Source: Eutreptiella sp. 'Long Island Sound 2002'
Lineage: Eukaryota; Euglenozoa; Euglenophyceae; Eutreptiales; Eutreptiaceae
Direction of reading: 5' to 3'
Length of the DNA: 64,000 bases
Assembly: GCA_964036045.1 (NCBI GenBank)
Contig: OZ038382.1
Coordinates: 150,548,961 to 150,612,960, forward strand
This document shows, in pieces, positions 44,400-56,133 of the stretch. Made by a program: the position numbers and the translations under genes. Below the pieces are notes generated by a model. It was not told the origin of the DNA, did no database searches, and saw nothing but the letters and a program-made list of their open reading frames with translations. Numbering within the stretch: position 1 is the first letter of the stretch; every line of letters starts with the position of its first letter.

Positions 44400-47300
44400 A
44401 TGCGGTTTCAGGTCTGTCTAGTTTGTTGTGCAGCAGAATTTCCCAATTCAGGCGGTGGGCACCTCCAAAAGGGGTCCTACTATTAAGGGTGGGGCCAAGC
44501 AGCTAGTCCCAGTGCTTTTCCGCCGCATTTGCTCAGCTCGTGATGGTCGAGGATGCCGGCATTTCTTGCAATAGGCGCATCGTAAAACTTCCTAGACCAT
44601 TCATTGCCATCGCCCTAGCAAGGGAGGGGAGCTTTCCTGGTTTCGCTGGCCTGAATTTCCGTCTCTTTCTGATGAAATGATTCTGTACCGTTTTTGATCG
44701 TCCTGCATGTTCGAAGTGTCTGGCTGAGGGCGCTCATGGTTCAACAATACATCCAAACTGTCCCACATATGGCTCGGTCTCGCCACAGTCCGCATAGATG
44801 CAGGAAGAGGGGGCATCTAGCGGAGCATCCGCTGGGAGTTGTGCCAGCCGGTCTATGCGGCGTAGCCTCGTGTCAGGACAATTTGCCATCAAAAGGTTGG
44901 AAGAAGAAGACTAAAGAGAAGATACAAGATCCCCCAAATGGTGTTTTTTTACTCCACAACATGAACTTCATGTGGCATGTTTGAGGTTGGTGGTTTTTCA
45001 AATGAAGGATGTGCCTCACTTCCGAGTCGTTTCCTTGCCTTTGATCGGCGTGTTGCCTTGCTAGGAGGGACAATTGGGACATTGCTAGGGCCATTGGTAG
45101 CTAGGTTCAAAGGGTTTTGCACAAAAAGACAACCTAAGACCAAAGTGGCCCTCAATTAGAGCAGTGGCCTCGATTAGGGCAATTTACCTTACCCAGCTAC
45201 TCCCCCAACAACACCTTCAAACAATGCCCTGAGAGGTGAGGATGGGCACAACACCACACGTGACAGAGGTCACTTGCAGAATATGGGATTGCATGATCTG
45301 CTACCACAAAGAGAAAAGTGCATGAGTGGGGAATGCCTCATACCTCACTCGCTTTGCGGATTGCCCTTCCCTTCATGGACCAAACCACGAATAATGGAGC
45401 ACACCAAGCACATACCTCGTTATCGAACAACACTGTCGACGGATGGTCACGCCATGGAAATGACAAGTAATTCACCCCAACTTGTTGGTACATGTTGGGG
45501 GTTTCCGTGGCAGCACAATTGATGATGTGGGACACTTTATTCAATATTAAGAATTCTTCATCCTAGAAAGGCGTTGGAAAGTGGGGGGGGGGGCGCTCAT
45601 AGTTGCAGGCGGTGGCACACGGTCGCAGACGCTTGAGAGCCCCCCCCCCTTTTTTTCAAAACCCCATTTTTTGAGGGCTCTACAAAAGTGTACTATGGGT
45701 ACCCCTCTATCTTCATATTTTCTTGTGCTCTTTGACATGAAAACACTTTTGACAAGATTTGACAACAACTCCTTGTCGTGGACATGGTGAGGCGGCGATG
45801 GAAAAGTTGTTCTGGCACATGAAGGTGCAAATTAATCTGGTAGCATTCTATGCGCGTCGGGTCCAGAAGTATGAACTTGTGGGTCCTTGGCGTCACGACC
45901 TAGACATTAAGGAGAAACTAAGGGCACCTAAGCCCGATGCTTCTACCTCCCACCTAAGCTCTACTTCAAGCTCCAGTTCTAGTTCAAACTTTAGCTCAAG
46001 TGCACCTCAAAGCAACAATGTTGAGGACGAGGTTGCTGCATCAGATGGTGAGAGTACATATGAAGTAACGTTTCTCGGTAAATAGCCAAAAAGGAGGCAA
46101 CAACCTAGTAAGAATTAGGAAGTGGTAAAAAAACACCATTTTGGTCCAAAAGAAGTATGAAATTGAGATCCGGTGTGCTAAAAAAACCCCTTTGGCATTG
46201 GTTTCCCATTGAGGACATGCAGCTACCATTCCCTTCATTGTCGTCTTGGGGTCCCAGGGCCAGATTCTATTTGTAAGGGATTTTACTCGGTTTTTGCACA
46301 CACAAAACAGGGGTTTTTGCGTGCGCAAAATGCACGAAGGCCAACCCTCCCCACACGTAGAGTGCTCTATAGCACCATGGCATACATGGCAGTGTCAACA
46401 TGCGCGGTACAGTGTGTGCAAAAGAAACTCCGTTTGCTTCATGTAGCCCGCACATAATATCCTTTCGCTTGTGTCTATTGGCAAGCCCCGGGAGTGCTCA
46501 TTGCCTGCGACCGCCTGCGACCGCTTGCGGCCCTTGAGAACATTTTTGTACACATCTAGCGATGGCATAGCCCGAACACTCCCTCGCGCCCGCCCGCCCT
46601 CCCTCCCTCTCTCCTGACAAATGTGCAATGCATTGATGGAAAGACACATCAATTGTCTCTGGCACGAAATAGTAGCAGTGGCACTGGCTTGTTGGCTCCT
46701 TGTGAGCACAAGTGGTTGGAGGCAGGCAACCTTGGCCGTTTGCCGCTTGGCACGATCAACACGCACCTTGTTAGCTTCCACTGGATCCGAGGTATACTCA
46801 CTATCAACATTTACCTTGTAACTATAGGGGTTTTTGCGCATGCACAAAAGATTGGCAGTGCCTCACGAAATGGGGCATACAACCGCCCCCGTTACCCTCA
46901 ATGCGTGATGAAACGAAAAAGAGTGTTCGACCGCAACACATCTGGGACATGGAAACGATCTCTGCTCTTGATATTTTATGACTGTACGCACAAGACTGCT
47001 CACAAATGCATTTGAGGCTGAGCCAAACAGTTATGGGGGACATAGATTATCTCACGAGAGTTATCTTCTGTTCGTATCGGTCTACTGGGAAACTTTGTTC
47101 AATATTATGAATTCTTCATCTTCTGCGGGGCATGGGAAGAATCGACCTGTGAGGAAATAGAATTTCCGACGAATATGCCATCTTTGATTCGGACTGCAAG
47201 GAGCGCCGCCATGACTCAAAATTCGTTTCAAAGCATCTGTTGTTGGAAAGGTGAACATATCGATAGTCATGGCCCCGAAATGCGACCCGATGCATCGTGC

Positions 47301-48500
47301 CTACAACCTTGCGATGGTTTTCCGTGTGCGAAGAAGGCTTGGTGTCAACGTTTATCGATTGTTGGCTCAGTGAGATGGTGTGAGTGCGCAAAGGTGCGCA
47401 CTTGTGCATACTCGGAGCTTACCCATGTCACGGCACGTGCCGCGGCACACTTTCCAATGCCCCCCCCCCCCCCTCCGTGTCATGGTGCCACAGCCGGCAC
47501 AGCCGGCACAGGCGACACAAGTGCCAATCACCCTCACACAACACGACATAGCGGCGGCCCCGTGTGACACGACACACCCTATGTGGCGGCACCGTGGCAC
47601 GGCACGGCCAAAGCCCCCCCCCCCTCCCCCCCCCCCCCCACCGTGGCTGGGTAAGCTCCCTCGTTGGCAATCTCGGGGATTGTGTAGATGGCTTCCATGC
47701 CCAAGCCAATCAGTTTTCATGGCATAGGATTCGTTTGGTGACAGAGGTTTTGGGCGGGTTGTCGTGAATAAGAGTCAAGCACGCACAGCAGCGCTCACAA
47801 TAGACACGCGCTGACAAGATACAAACTCGGACACAAAGGGACTTGATTTGGAACCGGATTTTGGCGGTTGGTCATTTCCCCAAAACCTTTTGCGTGTGCA
47901 CCGTCTGGCATGCAAAGGCCATTAGTTGATAAATCCATTGGACTTGCACTCGGGAATCCTCATGCCAAAATTGATCTCCCAGGTACTCCCCCCCCCCCGT
48001 GACAGAAGAACCACCAGCAAAAGACGTTTTAAGAGACGTACCCAGTCCAATTTGAGACTTGTCCCCGACCAAAACGACCAGAGACCCACTTGGAAAAGTA
48101 CCGTGTAAGAGACCCACTTGCAACAGGTGAGACACGGGAACATGAACCAAAGCCCAAGCCCTAATGTGACAAGACAATTTTAATCAAATGCTCCCAAATT
48201 GAATGTTGAGGGTATTGTCACACACAATTCCAACAAATGTATCTCGGATTGGCATTAGAGCAAGCAAAAAGCGAGACAAAGGCAAACACTGCTCACTGGA
48301 CCATAGGCGAAAAAAAATAGACACTCAGAAAGTGCCGAGGTCCAAGGCGAACACTTCGCCCCAAGGCACAATCTCGCTCACTTGCTTCAAAAGCATCAAC
48401 CAACTCCTGACAACCTGTCAAGTGTGCAACAAGGAAGAGCCCCAACAAAATGGGTTTTTTCGGTGGAAAAATGAAAACGAATCTCGGTGGGCTCGTTGGA
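44400..48500. other. No firm gene
   Basis: A plus-strand frame ending at 46085 has a natural-looking stretch (GEAAMEKLFWHMKVQINLVA, then ARRVQKYELVGPW) followed by a Ser run and an acidic tail. It could be a last exon, but has no domain I know. 47455-47640 is C-rich with CACGGCAC/GGCACAG words. Nothing else recognised. Confidence 0.35.
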
Positions 48501-48561
48501 TGCGACTTGTTTTCGTGAGTTAGAACATAGGTCACATCAGGGTCTGGAACTACTATACAAT

Positions 48562-48685
48562 AATTGTGCCTATGCCACGGATATCTGCCTGTATCCCGTG
48601 GCATAGGCACGGATACCTCCGTCCGGTCGGTATCCGTGCCTATGCCACGGGATACAGGCAGATATCCGTGGCATTAGGCACAATT
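48562..48685. repeat. Foldback repeat, 56-bp arms
   Basis: Left arm 48562-48617 and right arm 48629-48685 are inverse complements with a single 1-nt difference; the loop is 11 nt. The arms are built from words TGCCACGGATATC and GATATCCGTGGCA that recur at 48713-48750 and 49680-49810. Confidence 0.9.
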
Positions 48686-48843
48686 CTTATATCCGTGGCA
48701 TCAGGGCCCGAGGATATCGGCAGATATCCGTGGCATATGCCACGGGATAGATGCGCCCAACCCTTCCCTTTCCCTCATTGCATACTTGAGCCATGCACAA
48801 CACAACAATTGAGGACGCCAACAATTTTGGAAAGTTTTGTGGA

Positions 48844-48983
48844 TAGACGTCCAAGTTGGAGCTCCACACAACGTGCTCTCTATCGATGCAAAAATGTGAT
48901 GCCAATCTGTATGTAGACGCCCAAGTTGGAGCACTACACAATGTGCTCTCTGTCGATGCGAAAATGTGATGCCAATATGTATG
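48844..48983 (+). repeat. 70-bp tandem duplication
   Basis: Two units, 48844-48913 and 48914-48983, starting TAGACGTCCAAGTTGGAGC and TAGACGCCCAAGTTGGAGC, differing at several positions. Confidence 0.85.
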
Positions 48984-49079
48984 AAAGGAACATTGTTCCC
49001 TACACTTAGCCATAAATAAACAAGTATCATGAGGTCATGGTGCCAATTACCTGGCACCAATCATTTCGGTCATACATGT

Positions 49080-49690
49080 CTCACATGCCCACGATCCATG
49101 CTTTGGAGGAAACCGAAGCTTGGCACATGACAAGTGGTAAATAGCATGACAAACATCACAAGTCACAGGTCGCTGCCCCTGCAGCATTCTTCTTAATAGG
49201 ATAGTCACAACGATAGCATTGTTGCTTTTCCTCTTTCACCTGAACTTTGCGAACCTTCGTGGGTGGCCCATCAAACCTAGCAGAGTCGAAAGGAGATGGG
49301 ATGCCGGTGAGATCTTGGCTTATGGGGGCCTTTGCAGGTGTGGCTCGGGCTGCCCAGGCACGCGAATGATACATCTCACGCTCATATACCATGTTCTCCC
49401 TTTCGCTTAATTGTGTCAAGGGAAAAGTAGCATAGTCCTCCTCCACCGTAAGATCACTGACCTCGTGCTTTGGAGACAGTGTGTGCACGATTGGGTTATT
49501 AGCACAAGGCTCCGCCTTAATTGGACTACCAAGAACAACCACAGTCTCAGCTTTAACAGCTTTGAGAGGACTAGCATGGACAACGCAAGGCTCCGCTTTT
49601 GGCTCCTTACAAATTTCCTCCTTAGGCACCTCGAGCTCCTTAGGCTTTTGGTAACGTGCAAGAATCTCGGCGGGTTCGGGTACCTCCCAC
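49080..49690 (-). pseudogene. PHD-finger protein fragment, apparent frameshift
   Basis: A Lys/Glu/Pro-rich segment (PKELEVPKEEICKEPKAEP) and a conserved-looking middle (QLSERENMVYEREMYHSRAW) lead to KVRKVQVKEEKQQ and CYRCDYPIKK. The frame then hits a TGA at about 49156, but one frame over it continues TCDVCHAIYHLSCAKLRFPP and WACETCM. Together these give C4HC3 spacing (CxxC, CxxC, HxxC, WxCxxC), the zinc pattern of a PHD finger, a reader of histone tails. One missing or extra base near 49165 separates the halves. A real frameshift, a sequencing error or an unseen tiny intron are all possible. Confidence 0.55.
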
Positions 49691-49810
49691 GGGATATCGG
49701 CAGATATCCGTGGCATATGCCCGGGATATCGGCAGATATCCGTGGCTGCTGTATCCCGGGCATATGCCACGGATATCTGCCGATATCCTCGGGCCCTTGC
49801 CACGGATATA
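49680..49810. repeat. Second foldback cluster
   Basis: Inverted arms of about 37 bp around 49692-49735 and 49751-49789, made of GGATATCGGCAGATATCC and GGCATATGCCCGGG-type words. Shares its unit with the cluster at 48562-48750, about 1 kb away. Confidence 0.85.
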
Positions 49811-50387
49811 AAATAAGAGACCCCCCAGTGGGAAAAGTACACTCTAAGAGACGAAGGGCTTTGGCTCCGGGTCAAAAAATTAAGAGACCCGGGTCTATTG
49901 TCACGGGGGGGGGGGGGTATTTTGTTTTCAAGGCACAAAGATAGTTATCTACTTTGGTGGGCATGGCATGCGAGCACTTTGATTACATGATGGGTGACCC
50001 CGTTGTGTTCGTTTCCACGTAGTTCGTGAGCTCATCAGTGGGCGCGAAGCAAGCGAGGCAGATATGCAACGTGTGACTTGCGCCCAGCTTTCAAGCATGT
50101 GAACGTACCTTTTGAAAGTTGTTTCACCCGTGGTGTCGCCCAAGGAAAACTTTGTAACGTCTCAAGGTACCACGGTAGAACTTTCCTTCCAAAAATACAG
50201 GCGAGAGCCTCTACACAACCTCTTTCCCAGCTTCCGCCATCCTACCCACCTTTATCTCCTGCCTGTGTCGTGCACTCCCTTCTGCGACTCTGCCAAATTC
50301 TAATCTATTAATAGTGCAGTCTTGCCGCATTCGCCGGACGGCATACTGAGGCTTGCGGCAATGATTACTGTACAATGAGACGTCCGT

Positions 50388-51731
50388 CTTTTTTTCAAAT
50401 CTTGAAGCTGTAGCTTCAGAAGGGGGGGAGGGGGGTTGGGGCCGGCTTCACAGCTGGAGAATTTATTGCAATCCCAATTTCGGTCCTGATTTGGGGCCTG
50501 TGCTGGCGGCGCGCTCCCTGGCTGCTCCCCGGCTTCTACCGGCGCGCTCAAAGCAGGCCAGCCCATGGATGGCCTTAACGTCGATGCTAATAGTGTTACT
50601 CTAGTGTACCAAATGCAAGACCGGTGACTAATAAGAGACCGGGGTGGGTTTTCAGAGGCCTTGCACGCGCACCTCATGTTGGCAACCGGGTTCCTAATAA
50701 GAGACCGGGTTGTCACCGTGCACCTCATGTTGGCAACCGAGTTCTTAACCAGAGACCGGGTTGTCACCGAAGGAGAGACGAGCAACCAAGCATGCAATGC
50801 ATGAGCAACAACACAAGAAATAACGATTCGTGAAACTACATCAACCTCGGCCGCTTGGCGGAGTTCGCATCGTGCACGGGACCTTGGGAAAATAGGGCAA
50901 ATACATCCGGAGGCAATATGAATTATTCGGGAGGAAACGGGAGGAAACGGAGGCAACTCCGGCAAGGGAGAGAAGTGGTGATTGATAGGTGCCATGGAAC
51001 CCATAGCCCGGGGCTTGGGCTTGCCTCTACCAAGTCTAGGACTTGGCTTTGGTTTTCGCTTTGGGGCCACATTGGCGTTGGGTCGGGCAAGGTTACTTGA
51101 GCTTGAGGAAGCAACATCTTGTGATGCTGGTGCATTCACTCGAGTGGATGCCTCCTCCTTAGCACGCTCATACTTTATAAGCTTGACATAGCCGTCGCGC
51201 AATACTTGCTCCGATTCGCCAGATGTTGCGCTGCGATCGCCAGATCCATCAGCGCAGCGCAACGCAGCGCAACGCGTCAAGGTTTGGGGCTAGCAAGAAT
51301 CGAACCGACCAAGCCTCGGATCGGCGACAAGGTTCCCAATAAGAGACCAGGGCCGGCTAAAAACACCAAAAATAAATAAGAGACCAGGGACTTGTATTTG
51401 GTACACCAGAGTAGTTCTATCCAGGCCCCAATTACGACACGATTTGGAAACGACAGTTCATTTGATGTCTACTGTTGTTTCCGATCTTTGAGGTGACTCT
51501 GACGCAAATGATCAATGACGTCACACTTTGGTGTCCATTAATGCTTCAATTGCTTGTGTTTTCTTTGTAAGTTCCAAGAAGGAGGGCGTTCTATGTGCAA
51601 CACTGGTTATTAAAGGAATAGGCAAAGCTGGTGCGCAATCATTTGCAGACCGGCAGATTTGGTCGGGCGGCTTCAGCCTAGGGGGGGGGTCTTGGACTTC
51701 TGAAGCTACAGCTTCAGGATTTGAAAAAAAG
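50388..51731. mobile_element. Element-like segment with 35-bp inverted repeats
   Basis: 50388-50422 and 51697-51731 are inverse complements with one mismatch; each contains the 16-bp near-palindrome TGAAGCTGTAGCTTCA next to a T7/A7 run. The 1.3-kb interior has a minus-strand frame (51280-50300) whose first part looks coding (EQVLRDGYVKLIKYERAKEE, then a basic APKRKPKPSPRLGRGKPKPR), and several AATAAGAGACC words. No target duplication was identified and no transposase recognised, so a non-autonomous element is only inferred. Confidence 0.5.
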
Positions 51732-51739
51732 ATGGGTCC

Positions 51740-52480
51740 TGATGTCGTGGCCGAAATCAAGTCCATTTAGACACTACAAGAGGTGTCAACCACCCAACGA
51801 CATTATGAGACTTTCCTTTCTGGGCATTGGATGGAAGCATTTGGGACATTACGAGACTTTTTTGCGGGACATAGACAAACTTTTTTTCGCTGAATATGGA
51901 AAATTGATTTTTTCCTCCTCCTTGCTTGAAACTTCAGACCCCCTTGTTGACCTAGGTACTTTTTTTTGGGGCACTTGGGGGTGCAAAAAGATGATCTCTA
52001 CCCCAACCTCTTGACAAGGACCAGGCCAAAATGGAGCTAAGTGGGCACAACAAACTGAAACCTTGCATACAAACATTGCATGAAGAGAAACATGAATAAT
52101 GAATGCATGCAGAAGTTAGGGGCAATCCCTTGGCGGCTTGGGTATCACATAGCGAGCAGCAGAGCCTTCTTGGAAATTCATAGACTAGGGAAGCTGAGCC
52201 TTTTGGGACATCGAAGATTTGTTACACGCCAGAATCTGAGTCTCGACATATTACGAGGGCAATTTGAGACATTATGAGCTTTTTTCTGGACAATACGGTA
52301 TTGGAGATTTGCTGCGGAAGAATGCTCGGAGATACCCGTCGCAGGCGCACGGAGAAAATGGAGCGCAGAGATACTGTAAATCTACAGTACTCTCATGATT
52401 GCAAACAAAAGATCACAGAAATTCACAGAAAGATCAAAGAAATTCAATGTACAAGTTCATTTATTCCGTATTCCCAGGAC
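51740..52480. other. No separate gene; upstream region of the poly(A) polymerase gene
   Basis: The long plus-strand frame of the next gene is open back to 52274, so an upstream start (MSFFLDNT) is possible. No promoter element is identifiable. Confidence 0.4.
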
Positions 52481-53270
52481 ATGAATGATCGATGGACTGA
52501 TCGAAGGCCCCGAGCAGCCCCTTTCAACCACAGCTGGGTGGCTAATATGCAAGCAGCTCAAACTGCATACTTCCAGCAGGATTGGAGCTTTGGAAGGCAG
52601 TATCGCTGGAGCCACGGTCCAACATACGTACCTCGACAAAACCACGCACAGAAGCCACAGAATCACAGAAACGGTCACTGGAATACGTTCAACGGAGGGG
52701 TCTCCTACGGTATACCTCGTGCACATACGCAGCCAGCCGGGAAGCCAGATGGATCCCGGAACAAATCTGGTTGGGATGCTTCGTCCCAATACCAGAGGCA
52801 GCATAACGGAAACTACAGTGGACATCCATATTCAGGGTCCCGAGGGTCCCGTTGGAATCATGAATACGCCGAAAAATTGGGAAACCTACGACAGTCAGAC
52901 GAGCGACGGGGTCAGACGCTGACATGCACTCGAGATGGCGAAAAGCGGCCGTTTTGGGATAGTGATTCTGATGGCCTCAGTGATGCCGAGAGCTCAACGT
53001 CAAAAGGATCGGACGAAAAGTGTCTTCAGCAGCTTCCCCTTCCGCCTTGGCTCCCTTCCAACTACCACAAGAACCTTCCGCAGCAAGTTGCGCCTGCACC
53101 TCTGAATTCGCACTGTTTGGAAGCCCTGTCTGAAGAGCTCACCCTGTTTGCAACATGGGCTCAACCCCAACCTGACGAGGTGCGTGTCCGAAGGATGGTT
53201 GAGTCGCACATCACAGGACTGGTGTCTCAACTTTGGCCGACAGCAAAGGTTGAACTTTTCGGCAGTTCAG
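52481..53270 (+). CDS. Non-canonical poly(A) polymerase (TRF4/PAPD5-type), exon 1
   Basis: Starts at ATG 52481 (MNDRWTDRRPRAAPF) or earlier in the same frame. About 190 residues are polar, aromatic and disordered (NHRNGHWNTFNGG and similar), then an acidic DSDSDGLSDAE, then the helix SEELTLFATWAQPQPDEVRV that precedes the polymerase-beta fold, VESHITGLVSQLWPTAKVEL and the start of the catalytic loop FGSS. The donor TTCAG then GTTTAT (53271) splits the loop; the intron is 864 nt and adds one base of phase. The enzyme adds short A tails to RNAs, for nuclear exosome surveillance in TRF4 relatives. Confidence 0.85.
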
Positions 53271-54134
53271 GTTTATTAATCTGTGCCTCATCTCTTGCCC
53301 TAATACACTGTTTTCGCCCTCTACCCAAGCATTGGGTATCACGAATTTCCTGTGTTCTTGTTATGTGCTGTAGAATCCGCTGCCGCAAGTATTGGGTAGA
53401 TAGGGTTGTTACACATCCATCACTTCCTCCAAAAGCTGTAACATACCTCTGGCAGGAACAGCACAAGTCTCCCACGAAGTGCATCTTGCTTGCTGCAGCC
53501 AAGCTCTCCGTTGCGGCAACGCCACGGTTCAGAACTTCACTCTACAACTTTATTCAACTAGCAGTCGTCAAGATAACCAACCAAAATCGGTGGCGCGATG
53601 AATTTTGGTACACGTAAGGTCGCTTTGCTCTCCAGCACCAGGAGCTCTGGAATACTTTGACAACGCCCACAAAACTAAAAACTCGTCCCAGTTGGCGTGC
53701 CAGTGTGGAATGACGTGTACGTGCAAGGGCAAGGGTGGCTGGCGACAGGGATGGCTACACCGCCCGTTCAATTCTCTATCCCATTTCGGAAGTTTGCAGC
53801 TGGTGCATCATCGCTTCGTGCACGACGCTTGCTCACGCCAGCGCTTACTCATAGGCTGAAGAACGCATGTTACTGTCGTCCCTAACAGCCCCATCTCCTC
53901 TTTGTATCCTTCCCCTCCAACAGCAAAACAACCAGCCTGGTGAGACGATCCGTTGAGCGGCTGCCTCTGACCCGGTCCTGCGCAAACAATTTTTCCCGTC
54001 CTTAACGGTGCATGCTGGACATCCTGTACCCCCTGTCTTTTCCTGCATCACCCGTTGCCGGGTTAAACGTTCGGCTCTGGAATACCTCTGAGTTTTCTAT
54101 TCTTTCTTCTCTTGTCGCTGTGTGTTTTCCTCAG

Positions 54135-54385
54135 CGTGTGGTTTGGCGCTACCTTCGAGCGATCTAGACGTGTTGGTCACGGGAATCGAAGATTTCAACC
54201 CCAACCTCCCTGCACCCCACTTTGACCAACTACACCAGCTGCTCAATTCGAATGGAATCACGGAAGTTGCCGCTCTCCCAAATGCAAGGGTTCCCCTCGT
54301 TAAATATTGCGACCCACGAGCCCGCGTTTGGGTTGACGTGAGCTTCCTGGCTTTGAACTCCACGAACTGCATACCTGTGGTCAAG
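54135..54385 (+). CDS. Non-canonical poly(A) polymerase, exon 2 (catalytic core)
   Basis: Acceptor TTTTCCTCAG. The joined loop reads GSSACGLALPSSDLDVLV, the G-S...D-x-D signature with both metal-binding Asp; the third Asp is in ARVWVDVSF. All catalytic residues are therefore present. Ends GTGGTCAAG then GTGTGT. The 108-nt intron that follows (54386-54493) is a multiple of three and has no stop, so a naive reading runs through it, but the homology joins cleanly when it is removed. Confidence 0.9.
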
Positions 54386-54493
54386 GTGTGTTTGGCACAG
54401 TTTCGTAGTACTCTATCCGCGAGGTTCACCAACGATTTGCACTTTCTGCCCAACTCCACCTCTGTGCTTGGTGCTTCGTGGTTTGTTTTGCAG

Positions 54494-54796
54494 GGCTATC
54501 TGAATCAGTTCCCCCTACTCAAGCCTCTTGTCACGATCTTCAAGACGATCCTCCGTCAAACTGGCTTGCACAAGCCCCACGAGGGTGGCTTGGGCTCGTA
54601 CGCTGTCGTCTTACTGTTGGTGTCTTTCCTGCGAGTTCGGGCTTCTGCGGGTACCGACGTGCACAACATCAGCAATCTGGGCCTGTTGTTCGTGACTTTC
54701 CTGCGGTTTTTCTCGAATAGCGCTTTGGACTGTGCGTTCACGCCCGGCGCCCAGGACCCGTTTGGTGAGATCCGTTCTGTGAGGGGACGACTAGAG
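54494..54796 (+). CDS. Non-canonical poly(A) polymerase, exon 3 (PAP-associated domain)
   Basis: Acceptor TTTTGCAG; starts GYLNQFPLLKPLVTIFKTIL, then GLHKPHEGGLGSYAVVLLLVSFL and NISNLGLLFVTFLRFFSN, the helical central/PAP-associated domain that binds ATP and RNA in TRF4 and PAPD5. Ends at CGACTAGAG then GTGTTT. The frame runs on to a TGA (54824) if unspliced, but the next exon restores the family pattern. Confidence 0.85.
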
Positions 54797-55141
54797 GTGT
54801 TTCTGCTCGTGCAAAATCTTCGTTGAGGTAAGGTTTCGTTAAGGTTGGAAAGCTGCACACTGTGGTGCCCATCCGCATTTTGGAAGCGAAAGGACAGCCC
54901 CACCCGCTCGACCCGCCCGCGCGCCCGCCCGCCCCGTCCCGCCCGCCCTGCCCGCCCCACCCACCCCGCATGCCCGCCCCGCCCGACAGGCACAGTTGTA
55001 CAGCATTTCGCACAAGCTGGCACATCCGGTTGGGTCTGACCTAAAGGTTTGGGTTTTCCAAAAGGGTGGGGAGCCTGTGAGATTTCCTGAAACTGCTCAC
55101 GCAACCGTGAGATTTGCGAAAGCGCACCCGTGTCATTGCAG

Positions 55142-55480
55142 ATATGGGATCCTCTCGACAACAACAACAACGTTGCATACAGCTGCCGTCGGGTCGAGCA
55201 GATCCAATATATCTGCACGATCACTGTCGAGCGGTTGTCATGGTTTGACCCCAACCACTACAGTAGTGTTCTCGCTACCGTCATCGACCCCAGCGACCAA
55301 AACCTCCGATTGCCAGTCCATCAAGTGCTTCCATTCGTTCCTCCAGAGTGCGGCGAACCCCCGAAGAGTACCACAACTGCATGCACAGGGTACAGTGAAT
55401 CTTGTGTGCGTGCTCGGCAGGAGGGGGTGAAGTGGATTATCCAAGCATTCAACTATGAAGATGGTTTTGTCAGAATTTAG
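55142..55480 (+). CDS. Non-canonical poly(A) polymerase, last exon
   Basis: Acceptor GTGTCATTGCAG, phase 0 to exon 3. Gives RGRLE-IWDPLDNNNNVAYSC, matching the DPL...NNV motif that positions the adenine base, then CRRVEQIQYICTITVERL. The last 70 residues (VIDPSDQNLRLPVHQ, then a Pro/Thr stretch) look family-unlike and end at TAG (55480). Total predicted protein 560 residues. A further intron in this exon cannot be excluded. Confidence 0.75.
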   Translation: MWDPLDNNNNVAYSCRRVEQIQYICTITVERLSWFDPNHYSSVLATVIDPSDQNLRLPVHQVLPFVPPECGEPPKSTTTACTGYSESCVRARQEGVKWIIQAFNYEDGFVRI

Positions 55481-55755
55481 CACACAAAGAGACACTGCAA
55501 CTCAATCTCGGATTACAAAAAATAGTGCTCGCGCATTGTGACATACCTCCGCATTAATGTATTTTGCACCATTTCCGATGACATGTACTGTGCCTGAAGG
55601 GATCGATGACTTTAGCAGCCCAGGACGCATCCTGTCTAACTGTGTATAAACTACCACAAGCACCCCCGATTGGTGGTGAAAGTGGAGATTGGCAAAGCGA
55701 AAGAGGATTTGGTAAATCACGTGCCTGATTGGGTGGACCCTTCATCTTGATGCAG

Positions 55756-56121
55756 GACTGAGGAATTGGAACCTTGGGCAGTGCCCCCTTCCATTGCAGA
55801 AGTCCAAGTCAAGACTGCTTCTAATGCTCTGCTCGCTTTGGACGTCGCCGGTGCTGAGCACCCGGACCGCGAATGTGAAACGCCTTCTGGAGGGGTGAAT
55901 GTTGCAGCCACCGCCGATTGGGCCACCATCCAACCACTTCAAAGGTCTGTGACCCCGGGCCGCCTCCGCACGCAAACGTCAGCACCACGCAGGATGTCGA
56001 AATAAGGAACATTACACCACGTCTGCAACCATCTCCATTACTGTGCCTGATTGCCAGTGCGCTTATTCTCGGTGGAATCATTGGATGCTGTTCCGATCGT
56101 CTCACCCTCTGTGCGATGTAA
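55756..56121 (+). CDS. Membrane protein gene, upstream exons (borders uncertain)
   Basis: Acceptor TTGATGCAG at 55747-55755, then ELEPWAVPPSIAEVQVKTA and VNVAATADWATIQPLQ in one frame. From about 55930 a second frame gives NVSTTQDVEIRNITPRLQ and then a strong membrane helix LLCLIASALILGGIIGCC before a stop at 56119. The frame change implies a short intron or an indel. The pattern of a glycosylatable (NVS, NIT) segment before a membrane helix suggests a surface protein. Family unknown. Confidence 0.4.
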
Positions 56122-56133
56122 CCACGTCACCTG

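Noticed and set aside
49156-49938. Single intact 260-codon gene on the minus strand
   Set aside because: Its N-terminal third is a translation of the foldback repeats, and the zinc finger at its end is completed only in another frame.
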